Positions 23,039 through 34,202 of a DNA stretch of 64,000 bases are shown here, piece after piece. Location of the stretch: contig CAJNDS010002778.1 of NCBI GenBank assembly GCA_905221605.1, positions 124,001 to 188,000 of the forward strand. Reading direction: 5' to 3'. How positions within the stretch are numbered: the first letter of the stretch is position 1; the number at the start of each line of letters is the position of its first letter. Source of the DNA: Symbiodinium natans. Its lineage: Eukaryota > Sar > Dinophyceae > Suessiales > Symbiodiniaceae. The notes below the pieces were generated by a model that ran no database searches, was not told the origin of the DNA, and saw only the letters and a program-made list of their open reading frames with translations. A program made the position numbers and the translations under genes.

Positions 23039-23275
23039 TCAGTAATCTGCAATGATTTTGGCGGGCTCGTCCCGCTTCGGTGCCGGCGCCGGCACACGCA
23101 CATTGCCTGCCACACATGCGTCCGCACTTGTCTTTTGCACCTCAGTGCACCTCCGTGCAGCCTGAAACTCACTTTCCCGGCCAGCGCTCAGAACTTGTAA
23201 GCTTCCGACTGGGATTGCTGCCAGCTCGGTTGCTGGAGGGCCTTCTGCACACCAGGCCAAAGCAGTGAAAGTGAC
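23039..23275 (-). CDS. Unidentified exon
   Basis: The minus strand is open and protein-like: GPPATELAAIPVGSLQVLSA, then ESEFQAARRCTEVQKTSADA, then VRVPAPAPKRDEPAKIIADY and a stop. The Pro/Ala-rich end and high third-position GC support coding. No domain is recognised. Microsatellite (AC)8 lies just downstream at about 22975-22990. Confidence 0.5.
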   Translation of the reverse strand, partial: VTFTALAWCAEGPPATELAAIPVGSLQVLSAGRESEFQAARRCTEVQKTSADACVAGNVRVPAPAPKRDEPAKIIADY

Positions 23276-23439
23276 CTCCCTCAGAAACTCCCAAAGCTGA
23301 TTCTTGAAAAGCTACGCTCACAGCATCTCACAGCAAGACATCTCATGCCGTCGCTTCTGAGGCCATCTGACTCGCCTCTCTGCAGGGCGAGGGCGCCTTC
23401 AGATTCACATGGGAGCACTCCATGCTCTCCGAATCTGTG

Positions 23440-24020
23440 GCGGATGGCCCTGGTGTTCAGTCCTTAGGCTCGAACTCAGACCTTGGGGTCGAGGCCCTTT
23501 TCGTGGCACCGGCAGACGGCTGCCTGCGAAAATTGAGAACAAAAAGAAGAACAACAACGAAAACCAACTCACCAAGGTCTGGATCTCCCCGGGTAGCTAC
23601 ACAGCAACTGTCAAGCAGAAGGCCAGGTGGTGAACCTCTCTCCTCACTCTGCACCGGTCCCGGTTGCACTTGCTCCGTCCTCGTCTGGGGCCCCTGAGGC
23701 CCGTGAACGGAGCCAGTCCTCAGCGCTTTGCATTTTTTTTGCAAAACTATAGGTCCACAATGCACAATGTGCAACTACAGATTTAAGCCACCTCATCCAC
23801 AAAACTGAACTGTCCAAACGTGTCTTGGATTGCGACACACATCGAGGACCCTCTGAGGCTTCGGCCTCGGGATGGACGAGCGCCGGAGTGGCTTCACCTT
23901 TCTCTGGGCGAGTCTGCTTTGCAAGTGCACGATGTGCACGATCCCTTTAGACCCATGGGCTGAACCAGACTCAACTGTGAGCTGCGAGCCTGAACAGGAG
24001 GCCGCATCATGGTTGCGCAT
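23440..24020 (-). CDS. Unrecognised gene fragment
   Basis: The upstream part (23793-24010) reads ESGSAHGSKGIVHIVHLQSR then RKVKPLRRSSIPRPKPQRVL. The downstream part (23644-23838) reads SFAKKMQSAEDWLRSRASGA then PDEDGASATGTGAE. A possible membrane stretch (LGELVFVVVLLFVL) lies at about 23545-23590 in another frame. The pieces overlap at their edges and exact splicing is unresolved. No family is recognised. Confidence 0.42.
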
Positions 24021-24163
24021 TGTTGCAGGTACCCAAACTTTGGGGTATTCTGTTCGTTGAATGTTGGTTGAAGCTCGGTCAAGGTCGTTCAGGAAATAGA
24101 TTAAATATATTTTGCGCCGAAGGAGTCAGAGGCACTTCGGGCGCATGGAAAGTCAAACGAACT

Positions 24164-25975
24164 TCATGCTGCAAGAGAACTTTCTGTAAGCCTTGCTGGT
24201 GCAGCAGTGCTGTTAATGTCTTGATATCCAAGCTGCTTCTTCATCTCTCTTGAGGTGTTGTACTTACGACTTACGAGACTTCGGAGCCGGATGACAAGTT
24301 GCAGCGCGGGCGAGCGCATCTGCATGTGGAAGCGACTCATATCGGTTGAGGCTATTTGGGCCCGGTCTCTGTCACATGCTTCCGTCTGGCTTGCAGAATG
24401 GGCCATGCTGCAAAGCAATGAGTGCCATGTAGTGCCACGCAGAGCCTGTAGCGCCTCCAGCAATGTCCGCAAGCCAAACCTGAAGGCCCAACACCGTCCA
24501 GTAATATTAAGACAAGCCCGCAGACGGAAGTGGCAGTTGCCCCGGTACAGTTGGATTCTTTCAGCCCGGGCAGCGTCCGTTCAGGTTCGGCAAGCTCTTC
24601 GGGTTGTGGTTCTTCCTTTCGCTGCTCCTGGCGGGCTCTGCCAATTATTGCCTAACTAAGCCTGTGGGAACGCGCCTTGCGACGAGTTGACAATGTGCAG
24701 CAGGCAGCAGAATGCAGTAAATGTGAGAGATGTGACAACAGTAGCTTGAGACATGTGCCTCGTCTGCAGCTTGCGTGACTTGAGCATGACCCTCTTCATG
24801 GTCATGGGGAAGCTCACCTGAACCGGAGCCATGCCGCACGGTTGCCGAAAAAGCTGCTCGATGCTCTCCAACCAAGCCTCTACACTACATGCCTCTACTT
24901 CCTTCAATGCAAGTTATCCAAGTTTGTGATGAGGTTCAGCAGCTGTCAACTTGAGTGCAATTTGAGTACAACCTTCGGCAATTCCAGGTCGAGCCATACT
25001 CTCCGTCAGAGGCCTGGCAGCTCGCTTGCTTCTGGCTCATGCTCCTCGGCAGGTGGAGACGCCTGGCCAGGAGAAACAAGCACTCTAGATGTGTCCGAGC
25101 GTGTCCCTAACATGCGAAGCTCTCTCCTTAACGATTCGTTATCCTTGTCTGGTGAATGGACTCCTTGCATTCTTCGCCTTGCCCGGTTCTCGAGTCTCTC
25201 CGCGTCGCATCCACCAGTGTAGGGCCTTACTGGGGCTTAAACTTCTGACAATGTTCCAGCAGAGAGCTCACACAGCGATCGAACAGAAAAGGATGGACGA
25301 ACCTTGGGTGGCACTTCAAGATACCTTTTCAGGGCTACAAATAAAGATCAACGAAGGCACTTCGCAGGCCAGGAAACCGCCCACTGCCGCGAGCAATGTC
25401 GCCTCAGCGTCCGACCAAAGTTTCTGGTGCTTTTGCTACTGTTCAAGATATTCAGAAACTACTGTAAGCAAGTACGGATACCGTTTGCACCAGTCTGGGG
25501 GTCAGTGCCACACTGGATAGCGGTGGCGAGAAAGAAGACATCGCGGCAGGAGCAACCGGATCCAAACTTTGGGAGTTGTAAAGGGGTTGCGAGTTGCGTC
25601 GCGTAGTTTCTTGGTCGGCTGCCGACGTCGCTCAGCTCTGAGTCTTCCAGTACTTTGGGCGACCATGGCAGTCCCGCATGAACTTGCATGGGTGGATTTA
25701 TGCTGTTCGCTGATGTATCTTTGTTGAGCATCCGGTGCGATGCCAGCGACAGCAGGTGCTTATCAGCGCATGGGAGCATGCCAACCACCCACCCATACAC
25801 ACGGCTTCTATCGAGCTACACTTGACATCATGACGGGTGCCAGAAATGTGGAGGCGGATTATGTTTGACCTTACCAGTGTAGCAAACCACAAGACGGCCA
25901 TGTCCTTGTCCTTTGCAAGAGTGGGCCCTCTGGCGTCCTGGCGACGCATCAACAACTTGCCGTACGGTTGTGGGA
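24164..25975 (-). CDS. Unrecognised multi-exon membrane-protein gene
   Basis: From upstream to downstream. 25885-25970: MRRQDARGPTLAKDKDMAVL then WFATL, ending at CTG|GTAAGG. About 25480-25760: INPPMQVHAGLPWSPKVLED then SELSDVGSRPRNYATQLATP. 25006-25230: DAERLENRARRRMQGVHSPD, NESLRRELRMLGTRSDTSRV, PPAEEHEPEASELPGL and a stop, likely coiled coil with an acidic tail. 24656-24907: VEACSVEAWLESIEQLFRQP, then a hydrophobic helix near TVVTSLTFTAFCCLLHIV and a stop. 24164-24500: RTLLEALQALRGTTWHSLLC, later SPALQLVIRLRSLVSRKYNT. These may be one gene or two; the stops at 25006 and 24656 could be frames reading into introns. No domain is recognised. Confidence 0.48.
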
Positions 25976-26642
25976 TTCACTCTATCAAACTATAGAGGCT
26001 GGTCCAGGTACCTTGGTCTACAAGCGTTGTTTATGACAGCACGAGCCCCATGATCTAACTGGACCGCAAGTATCCGTTCAATGGGGCTTTTCTTCACAAC
26101 ACCAGGGTCGTACCTTCAACAGCTGCTACACCACAAGACCTGCATACCTGGAGTAACAAGAAGCAGTTTAAGTGCGATGGGCATATCTCGACTGTAGAAG
26201 AGGTACGATTGAGGCCTGCATGGGTGCGGCACTCATTGCCTACCACTGTCTGTGATTCATGCAGTTTGAGGGTGCAGAAATAGAAAACATTGGAGGCATA
26301 TAACGATCGCGTGACTCTTAGCCATCGACATAAACATGCCTCAGATCCCATGTTGAGCCATCAGCTTAGCGGCACCTGCCTGTTTCGGAACGGCGTACGC
26401 CGGCATCCGCTTCTGTCCAGCAACAGGACGCAGAGTTATGCCAAACTGCAAGTGAGCAGCACGACACCTAGTAACTTATTAAGTGCATATCATGCCACGA
26501 CCATCGCAAAGCGAGCTGATCACCCTGCATCCGCCATTGACTCGTTGATTCTCCGCAAGCCCAAGCTGTGAGGAAACTGCGTGCAAAATTATGGCAGACA
26601 TGCAGCTCACCGAATATACTATCCACTGATGCTATATGCTAT

Positions 26643-26705
26643 AGATCATGGATATATGTATATATACATATATGTATATATGTGTGTATGCATACATATC
26701 TATAG
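26643..26705. repeat. TA/TATG-rich microsatellite
   Basis: Alternating TATA, TATG and TGTG words of no fixed unit. The flanks (25980-27440) contain only short unsupported frames; I see no gene there. Confidence 0.8.
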
Positions 26706-27448
26706 TTTAGTACTACTGATTATTGATATCCTGACCGCACCTGAAGCAGAACGAGCAGCGGATGCCTCCATTACGTCGAAGTTGGGGCTGTAGTACCCTG
26801 GTCCAAGCGGGGTGCCCTGGCACACATGGGTTCCCTAAGTGTGCTGGGCAATGGAAAGAGACCGATCCCAAGCAGCTGTGAGAGCTATGCAGCTATGACA
26901 TGCAAAGTGCAACTAACGAAAACACAAACTGCGCCTTCTTCGACAATTTCGCTTGCCTTATCTGCAAAGCCAGCGCATGGAAGCGCAAAGCACCATCAGC
27001 ACAACCTGAGCCTGCAGCTCCTTGTTTTCAGGACTCATCTGCAGGCCTGTTCCGGGCGGTGAGGCTGCAAACATGGAAACCAACAACTGCACACACTTCT
27101 TTGAGCATCTACCCTCCACTTGAATTACGTAGGGTGTGGCACTCTGAGGGGGCAGCAGTCAACGTGCTTCTCAGGCTTCTGTGGGTCGTACCTCAGAAAT
27201 GTGCGAGGGCAAGGCTTAGCAAGTGAAGGGGGCGTGGGCGGTATTGACTGCGACACATTAGGCATGCCAAAGCATGCCTTCTTAAGTCATTCCAAGGCAG
27301 GAGCTTGCCAGGAGCTGGCTTCCATTTACCCTCAGTAACTGCCTGCACATTCCAAATTAAATCTCCATTGAAGTCTCCTAGATGCGGCTATGTGCGACGT
27401 CCAGCTCGAAGCAGCATAGTTTCTCCCATCAGAAGACGTCAGCGTCGC

Positions 27449-28040
27449 TCACATGCAGAACGGATTGCTGTACTGTACAATAGCCCCCCAAGATACAGCA
27501 GGGCCACATAAAGCTTCAAGCGTCCAGGTATCCAAGGTTGACACAAAAAATTGCTGCAGGTGGTGTCTGGGCATCCCTGGGGACCTGGACCCTCGACAAA
27601 TCCAAACATGCAGACTCAAGGCATCTATTCGACGCTGGTTGGACGCCCTGCACTGTTCCTTTTGTTGTGACCCAAAGGCCGACAAAAGTTGCAAAAGACC
27701 CGCTCCGCAAACGATCCCTCCACAGACGGATTGCCCTTGTGGTAGCAAAACGAACGCGAAGGAATGATGTCTGTCAGAGGCCATTCCGTGCGAAGCAACC
27801 CCTGTTATCACCATCCGACTTCTCAAAGCTGAGACTTGCCTGGTAAGACAACTGCATGATACTGCATGTAGATGATCAAAGGAGGTGGTGCTCGCACAAC
27901 TTTGGCAGTTCTGTGCACCCCCTCCACCGGTGATGTATGTACTGGTGCTATCGCACACCTCTGGAAACTTCATTCGCAGGAGCTGTAATTCAAATCTATG
28001 CAAGCAGCTCACTCTGTACATGCAAACCTCAGTGGGCAGC
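27449..28040 (-). CDS. Doubtful coding stretch
   Basis: A 197-codon minus-strand frame stops at 27449. A competing minus frame (27516-27710: GSFATFVGLWVTTKGTVQGV) and a competing plus frame (27538-27846: RPTKVAKDPLRKRSLHRRIA) overlap it. At most one is real. None has a motif or splice support. Confidence 0.22.
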
Positions 28041-28504
28041 ACACACCATCATAAACCAGTTGTTCAGTTGCGGGCTTGCGCGACATGCCAGACAGAACTG
28101 AGAAATGGCAAGAACATGGCAGCAGACAGCACAACCTCATCAGACTGATATTCTTTGACAAGGCGCTGCTACAGCTTTACATCAAGCGCTGGAGCTTGCG
28201 CGAGGTCGATCATGATCGAAACTCTCGGTTCTGCTCAGGTGCTCACTCCATCTCCACCTCAACTGGCGCTTCCTGACCTACCTTCCCAGGTTCCCCATTC
28301 TCATCGAGTCCCAATGCTGCTGTGCAGCCGTAACGGCAAACGATGTGTCCGCCTTGTCCACCAACCTGCAAGATGGCAACGCTATGCAACACTAGAGATT
28401 AGACAGCAAGCTACCCGGGCAGAATCGTCAGATATCAGGATGCGGAACTGTTTGTACATGCTCACACCTACGCCAGTCCACAGGCAGCTCGCAAAGCTCT
28501 GACG

Positions 28505-29090
28505 TGCTTCGCTCGGGAGTCGTACCTCGTGCGGAACGAAACCCAGATTCTTGGTCCAAAGGCCAGCTTGGTCAATAACTCTTGCTTTGCATGCCACGGT
28601 GCGGAAAGGGCCAAGTCGCATAGAGCCGATCGTGAAGAACAGCTTGAGATCCCGGATCTTAGTACCACGTGGTTCAATGGTGCCATTGGGTGATCTTCTT
28701 CAAACGTGATATGTTTGCCGAGAAGGCTTCTGCAGCTAATGTCCAGATCTGACGGATTCCCATAGTCATGCATGCAGCAGACGAGCCCGTGGTCTCCCGC
28801 AATACAGAACTTGAGCAACGAAAACGACCATGTTGCACAGAATGTTTAGATTTGGCCAAGACGCAACAGGATCATCCGAAAGGAACTTGATCTGCAGTGA
28901 GCCGTACAAAGGCGCTGCCTGCACGTGAACCCAAGTTGACCAAAACACACTTCAGCCTCTTCAGCCTTTTGGCCCTTTGAACTCCAAAAGCCGAGTGCGA
29001 CCATTTGACATGACCTGATGCCAAACCTTGTTGCACGCCATCTCCTTCTTCTTGGCTCCTTTGGATTGTGTCGCCCATGCTGACCCTGGC
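28505..29090 (-). CDS. Unrecognised gene, several exons
   Basis: The exon at about 28526-28700 reads PNGTIEPRGTKIRDLKLFFT, then IGSMRLGPFRTVACKARVID, then QAGLWTKNLGFVPHE, ending at GAG|GTACGA. Just upstream, 28790-28945 reads AAPLYGSLQIKFLSDDPVAS then WPNLNILCNMVVFVAQVLYC, after an AG|G acceptor. A further upstream segment (about 28970-29080) is Lys/Arg/Glu-rich (QRSQEEGDGVQQGLAS). The 28700 and 28790 pieces have overlapping open frames, so exact joints are uncertain. The high density of well-formed segments makes a real gene likely. Function unknown. Confidence 0.52.
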
Positions 29091-29278
29091 GCAAAGATCC
29101 TTAGCTCGACAGAGTTCAAGATCGTTCGAGGTCGTTCAATGAGATAGCTCTGCGCAGTTCAAGATTCTGAATGACTGTCAGCGACAGTCCTGAACTGAAG
29201 GCGTTCCAAAGGCCCGCCGGGGATTGCTGAAGAGGTGAGCAGCTTGCGAGGAGCTTGCACAACCAGCAGGTTACACGG

Positions 29279-29791
29279 TTACCCAAGGCACGCTACAAAC
29301 AACGGTGCCAACACAATTAAGACCTGGTCAAGTTTCACTCGGAAGTCGTCCAGCAGCGGTGTGCTGAGCTGAGGCGACACGAGCGGGAAGCCGCAGCTGG
29401 CCTTGAACTTTGCACTTGGGTTGATGACACGCCAGGACACGGCACTGGTCTCCGTGGCAGAGGCGCTGGGCGGCAGCAGTTCCGACAGGGTCAATGGTAC
29501 TGGGGACCGTGGCATTGCAGGCATCGGATGGGGGCTGGATCGGCAGCTGGCAGGCGGAGAAGTCGATCGAAGAGATCGTGGAGAAAGGGTGGCCGAGGCT
29601 GCTGATGGCGATCGAGTCTCCTCCTCCATGGGACATTTGCCTGGAATCAAGAGATGAGACCTGGGCACTGAAGCATCTGAAGCTGAATACTTGGAAGAGC
29701 AGCAAGCCCCCTTGAGCTTGAGCTCTTGCAAAATGCACTGGAGCAAAGCCTGGTTCTGGCACTCGAGCTCAGTTCCCACCAAGGAAGCCAT
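29279..29791 (-). CDS. Unidentified protein with Ser/Pro-rich middle
   Basis: The frame opens at MASLVGTELECQNQALLQCI (ATG at 29791; the frame also extends upstream to 29881). A short helical N-terminus is followed by a Ser/Pro/Arg-rich linker (ATLSPRSLRSTSPPASCRSS), then a denser block (SAVSWRVINPSAKFKASCGF, PLVSPQLSTPLLDDFRVKLD). The last dozen codons (LIVLAPLFVACLG) may be intron read-through after KLDQ. The C-terminal block looks like the start of a folded domain that continues in an unseen exon. No family name can be given. Neighbouring genes are also on the minus strand. Confidence 0.6.
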   Translation of the reverse strand: MASLVGTELECQNQALLQCILQELKLKGACCSSKYSASDASVPRSHLLIPGKCPMEEETRSPSAASATLSPRSLRSTSPPASCRSSPHPMPAMPRSPVPLTLSELLPPSASATETSAVSWRVINPSAKFKASCGFPLVSPQLSTPLLDDFRVKLDQVLIVLAPLFVACLG

Positions 29792-30539
29792 TGCAAAAAC
29801 ACTGCGAAACTGCGAACAAGACGTTTGACAAACACTGGAATTCCTCGAAGGCTTCGGCTTGAGGGACGCAAACGGCAGCAATCGAACAGCGAAAGTCAGG
29901 AGTCAGGAGCAGGGCGCAACTTGTGCAAACTTGACGATTGAGAATATATTATAATATATGTGCACAGAGCGTCACAGAGCGAAGCACAGAAGACACGGAA
30001 CGGCCTGGTCGTAGATGAGGCACCCGCGCGTGGCTCAGTGCAACAGCAAACGTTACATTTTGGAACGGATGCTGGCCACGCCTATGACCCGCTACGGACT
30101 ACACGTTGTCTGAATGAATTATACCGGAGAATTTTTCCAGTACTTCTGGAAGCATTGGGCCACTAAGCCGCAGGCATTTGGCCATGATGCCGCCGCGCGT
30201 GCGAGGTGTCGTCACATCGCTAACGGTTTGATACCTCAAGCAACGCAACATCTGCAACAAGCTGTGGCACTGACTTGTTAGGCCCATTAGGCACCATGCT
30301 CAAGTCCGGGGCCTTCATACATCTTGAGCCATGAATGCGTGATTCGGCGAAAGTGATGCCTCCAAGTCTGTCGTGCCCAAGCCAAAGCCCAAACGACTCA
30401 GAACGATCGACCCTCCCCGTCGCAGGCCAAGCAGGAGATCAGTTTCCTCCCCGTGTTGGCCCATCTACCACTGCTCCCCCGCAGGACCTCTGCGCTTCAA
30501 GCATGTCCCCAAAGCCAACGTGCGCCAATCTTCCCGAAT

Positions 30540-31145
30540 TGGGAGTCCAACATCAAAAACAACGATTGCATGTCCCTTTCAAAAAAAGTACCAAAACGAT
30601 GAGTGCCAACAACAAACCTCAAGCAAGCCCGCAGCAAAAACGTCTGCACAAAGCAACGCGCAAAAAGATAAACGGGCCCAAGGCCCAGGCTGGCCCACGG
30701 CAGGCCAGTGCTTCTTGGCGTCCTTCTCATCGCGGCTCAGCCGGCTGAACCTTCCGCCAAGACGAAGACGATCACTTGTGTTCTCAGGGGGGATTCCCAG
30801 AACAGCATCGTCACCTTCGAGTGTGGAGATATTGAAATCAGGCCGACACGGAAACCGAGGGCCAAGCATTCCCAACTTTGCCTTTTGTCCGAAGGGCCTT
30901 GGCTGCAAGGGGCCTGAACTAAACTCCATGCCTTGAAAAACTCTACTCACCAGTTTTAATCATCCCTACATGCCCTAGACTTTTGTGCCATCTTGAGATG
31001 GCACAGTACAGGCACAACACGTTGAAGGACTGCGGGTTGCACCTTTTCCCATCCTTGCAACCAGCATTCATGAGGCAGAGGCTTCCCCTCCTTCTTGTAC
31101 TGATCTGGACCCGGATACTTGGCATTCTTCTTAACCTGCGGCGCG
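30540..31145 (-). CDS. Unrecognised gene, two to three exons
   Basis: The upstream exon (about 30960-31140) reads KKNAKYPGPDQYKKEGKPLP then HECWLQGWEKVQPAVLQRVV. The next (about 30690-30945) reads MEFSSGPLQPRPFGQKAKLG, PCRPDFNISTLEGDDAVLGI and PPENTSDRLRLGGRFSRLSR. A possible third (about 30510-30610) reads RFGTFFERDMQSLFLMLDSQ. Plus-strand frames of 137 and 187 codons overlap but are low-complexity (Lys/Pro/Ser runs) and judged shadows. No conserved domain recognised. Confidence 0.5.
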
Positions 31146-31154
31146 GTTACATTC

Positions 31155-31156
31155 AA

Positions 31157-31195
<39 letters not shown>

Positions 31196-31266
31196 TGTAT
31201 ATACGTAGCGTATGTATGTATGTATGTATGTATGTATGTATGTGTGTATGTATGTATGTATGTATG
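31155..31266. repeat. Compound (TA)n-(TATG)n microsatellite
   Basis: About 20 TA units at 31157-31191, then TATG units at 31208-31266 with one TGTG interruption. It is followed by T-rich DNA to about 31800 with no supported gene. Confidence 0.9.
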
Positions 31267-32265
31267 TGGTATCACCATCATACAATATGATTGCGGTGTC
31301 TTTGTTTTGGAGGGGGTCAAGCATATAAGAAACCCAAATCAGGAATTGCCTCTGCAAAGTTAGTCTGTTGGCTTTGTTTTATCGATCTTTATGTTCTGGT
31401 AGTTTTGTTCTTTGTTGGTTTTGGCTTCGAAGGAATTGTTTCTGTGATATTGCTGTTTTTTGTCTTGTTTGTCTTTGTTGTTCCTTTTAGCGTTCGTTTT
31501 GCTTGCTTTTAAGACTTGATTTGGAGGAAGTCTGCATGCATTTGTGTGGTGTCTTTGCTCTGTTTTTTAAACTTCGGGTTTTTTTCGTTGTCGTGCCTCT
31601 GCTTCAGTGCATTAGCTTGCGCCTGCACAGATGTCTGTCTAGAAATGCAAGCGAGACTATAAAGCATGTCGGCACCGTTTTGCCAGGGGCTGCATGTAGA
31701 AGCTATTTTTGGCACACCGGGATGCCCAAGCCCCACTGAGTGGGACTCCGAAATTGGATACCTCCCCAAGGGCATCCTTTTTAGAATAGCTTTTTTGTTG
31801 TTGCGGTCAGGCTAGGCTACTTCACAAAGCTTGAGTAGGGCTTCACGACACCACATTATGAAAATGAACAAAATGAGAGGATGCTGCGCATCGCTTCTCG
31901 GATCTCATCTACAAGTTAACTGCGGAAGGCGGCAAGCACTTCACAAATGACGACAAGCCCGCACATATTCCGGACGGATTTCCTGAAGGGTTGTCAGGCT
32001 GAATGTAAGTACAAGCTTGTTCCTTGAAGGCAATCCCGTGTCTGTTTGACAAGGAACACTCACACAAAGACAACGGTTTGGCATTGAATACTTTGCCTTG
32101 TTGCCTTCATTTACCGACTCACTCGCAACTCTGGTTCTTCCATCGTCTGTCTCTTTGTGCTGTTCGGTCTCCGTTTGATTACCGCTTAAGTTTGAAACGC
32201 ACGAAACGTGGACAACGAAACGTGGATGCATGAGGGTGGTAGCAAATCTGGCACTGTATGTGTAG
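31267..32265. other. No gene; T-rich then mixed DNA
   Basis: Frames here are short or T-driven (poly-Val/Phe/Leu). No splice-bounded exon is seen on either strand. Confidence 0.4.
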
Positions 32266-32269
32266 ATAC

Positions 32270-32372
32270 TGTATATATGTATGTATGGATGTATGTATGT
32301 ATGTATGTATGCAATGACATATATAAAGCACACAGCACATGAAACATATATGATATTATATATATATATATG
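32270..32372. repeat. TATG and TA microsatellites
   Basis: TATG units at about 32275-32312 and TA units at about 32347-32372, separated by unique sequence. The motifs match those at 31.2 kb. Confidence 0.88.
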
Positions 32373-32494
32373 TATAGATATGATAACTTTTTACATTGTA
32401 CATACAGATTGTCCTCATGGCGCAGGGGGGCGGGAACAGCAGCTTGTGACAGTCCCCCGTGGCTATGGCGCACGTTCGAAGCCCGAGCCGGAGG

Positions 32495-33130
32495 CAGCAC
32501 ATCAACCCATGAATGATCTTCAATACGACCTCCCCAAGTTCAAGGTCACTGCCTCAGTGAAGAGGCTGCCAGCTTCGTTGGGCGCCTTCGGGCAACTAGT
32601 GAGCAAAGAGCAATTGGGATGAAGATCGCCAACCCTGGGTCAGCTACATCAACTAAATACATTGGATAGCTCGCTCCTTCGGGATTGTCCCACCAGGCAC
32701 GACTGGTTGGAAGCCGTTCTTCGGGACCACATACCTGGCCGATGAACTGCAGTTCATGTATGCCCCCACTCTCACCAAGAGCAAGATGGGACCTTATAAC
32801 TAAAGCAACTGTGGCTTAGCCTCATTCGTCGAAAAATGGGGTCACGGTGACTCAGTCAAAAGGATGCAAGAGGGGATGGGAAGGAACAGCCTACCTTCGA
32901 AATGCAGGCTTCTGGGGTGCTGTGTGGAGTCACCTTTCTTGTTGCTGCAAGGGCACGCTTCCAGTGCAAACCCGTCCATGGCCAAATGCTAAGCAACCTC
33001 AAGAGCGGAAGAGACAACAACGCAAGGATCCATGTCTGTGAGAAATCGCACCCGACAAGAAGAAGCTCGCACCGTTCCCCGCAAACTCATGCTGACCATG
33101 GCCCAGGTGCACGGATGTAAGCGCAGTTTT
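32495..33130 (+). CDS. Possible plus-strand gene
   Basis: The plus strand reads MNDLQYDLPKFKVTASVKRL then PASLGAFGQLVSKEQL (about 32509-32621). Then 32670-32804 reads FGIVPPGTTGWKPFFGTTYL then ADELQFMYAPTLTKSKMGPY with a TAA stop. Then about 32900-33110 reads VARARFQCKPVHGQMLSNLK and an overlapping frame RNRTRQEEARTVPRKLMLTM. The second segment is aromatic-rich and more protein-like than its antisense frame, though the antisense is also open. If real, this is one of the few genes facing the other way, and it sits between two microsatellite clusters. No family is assigned. Confidence 0.33.
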
Positions 33131-33257
33131 CACATTTGCACGTGTTCTCTCATGCTAACTTGCGCGAAGTGCCAGGTGCAGAGCATAACCCAACGAGTAA
33201 AAACGAGATGTGAAGAAACCAGAAGAAACGAGCCATTATCCCTATGAATGGACTAGA

Positions 33258-33362
33258 AAAGCTCCAACTTTGCCCACAAACCCTGAAATCCCAAAACCCT
33301 TGACCCCTAAATCCCACAGCCCCAAGACCCAGCAGCCCATAACCCTTGGGTTTCCCCACAAG
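33258..33362. repeat. Degenerate CCCTAAA-like (telomere-like) stretch
   Basis: Words such as CCCTGAAATC, CCCAAAACCCT, CCCCTAAATCCC, CCCATAACCCTTGGG and CCCAAGACCC follow one another with 7-10 bp spacing. This resembles a decayed CCCTAAA array, the complement of the TTTAGGG telomere unit reported for dinoflagellates. Confidence 0.55.
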
Positions 33363-33384
33363 TCCCGAACCTAATTGGTCTTAT

Positions 33385-33440
33385 TGTACATATGTATAAT
33401 ATGTACATATATATATATATATGTGTACATGCTGTGCATA
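33385..33440. repeat. TA/TGTA-rich microsatellite
   Basis: Alternating TA, TGTA and CATA words, similar to those at 31.2, 32.3 and 40.05 kb. Confidence 0.8.
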
Positions 33441-33544
33441 CATGCACATACAAAACAAAACCAACTTGGGCTTTCCAGCTCATGTTCGCACATGTCCTGT
33501 CCCGCATTTAGCCTGATGAAACAAGAAGGCCGGCAGCAAACTTC

Positions 33545-33913
33545 TACATACATACTCACTGTGGTTTTTCATCATCGACATGATAGTGAAAGTTAAGAGG
33601 AATCTGGCCATTCTCATCAGAGCAACTTCCAGCAAAGCCGTGGCAAAAGTAGAAGACTGGTTGAAGATTGCCATCGGTTGGCTCCCTTGAAGCTGTCATC
33701 TGTTCGCGCTCCCGACTCGGAGTTGCAAGCTTTGTGGAGTGGCGCAATGCCGAAGAGGTATCTAAATCTGATAAGCCAACCACCATACCATTGCCGAAAC
33801 TGAACCAAGCGGCACTTCTTTGGGCCGTTCGACTGGAACCGCTGGTCTTCAGCAAAGCGCCAGTCCTGTGGGCACGCATCAGATGAATCAGGGAAGTGTT
33901 TCACGGAGCACAT
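33545..33913 (-). CDS. Doubtful exon(s)
   Basis: Three minus-strand frames and one plus-strand frame are all open. The best is the minus frame reading DWRFAEDQRFQSNGPKKCRL, VQFRQWYGGWLIRFRYLFGI and APLHKACN, whose last words recall an ankyrin-repeat TPLHxA turn. A single such match is weak evidence. No splice pair is clear. Confidence 0.3.
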
Positions 33914-34202
33914 CAGTCTCTCTGGGCTTTTCTGCGAGCTCTATCGGCAATACGTGCTGTTTCCACAGTTGCGATCGAGCCCAGAAAACTTGACCGGCCT
34001 CCGAGCAACGTGACGGAATGCGTTCAACTAACTACAAACGGCCGCAGTCGATGAGATCATGCAAGCCATGTCATGTGCAACCCAGGTGCATGCGTGCGAG
34101 TCGTTTCCTTGGATCGCAAATCACGAACTACTAGCTATGCCACGAACTCCTTTACATCATGTCACCAAAGTAGCCCTTGTGTCTGTGCCCGAAAACCTCC
34201 GG

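Noticed and set aside
30373-30936. 187-codon plus-strand ORF rich in Lys, Pro and Ser
   Set aside because: Low-complexity composition, and antisense to a clear minus-strand exon (PDFNISTLEGDDAVLGI).
30956-31363. ORFs of alternating Tyr/Ile or Tyr/Val/Cys/Met
   Set aside because: They are translations of the TA and TATG microsatellites; only the downstream part (KYPGPDQYKKEG) is kept as exon.
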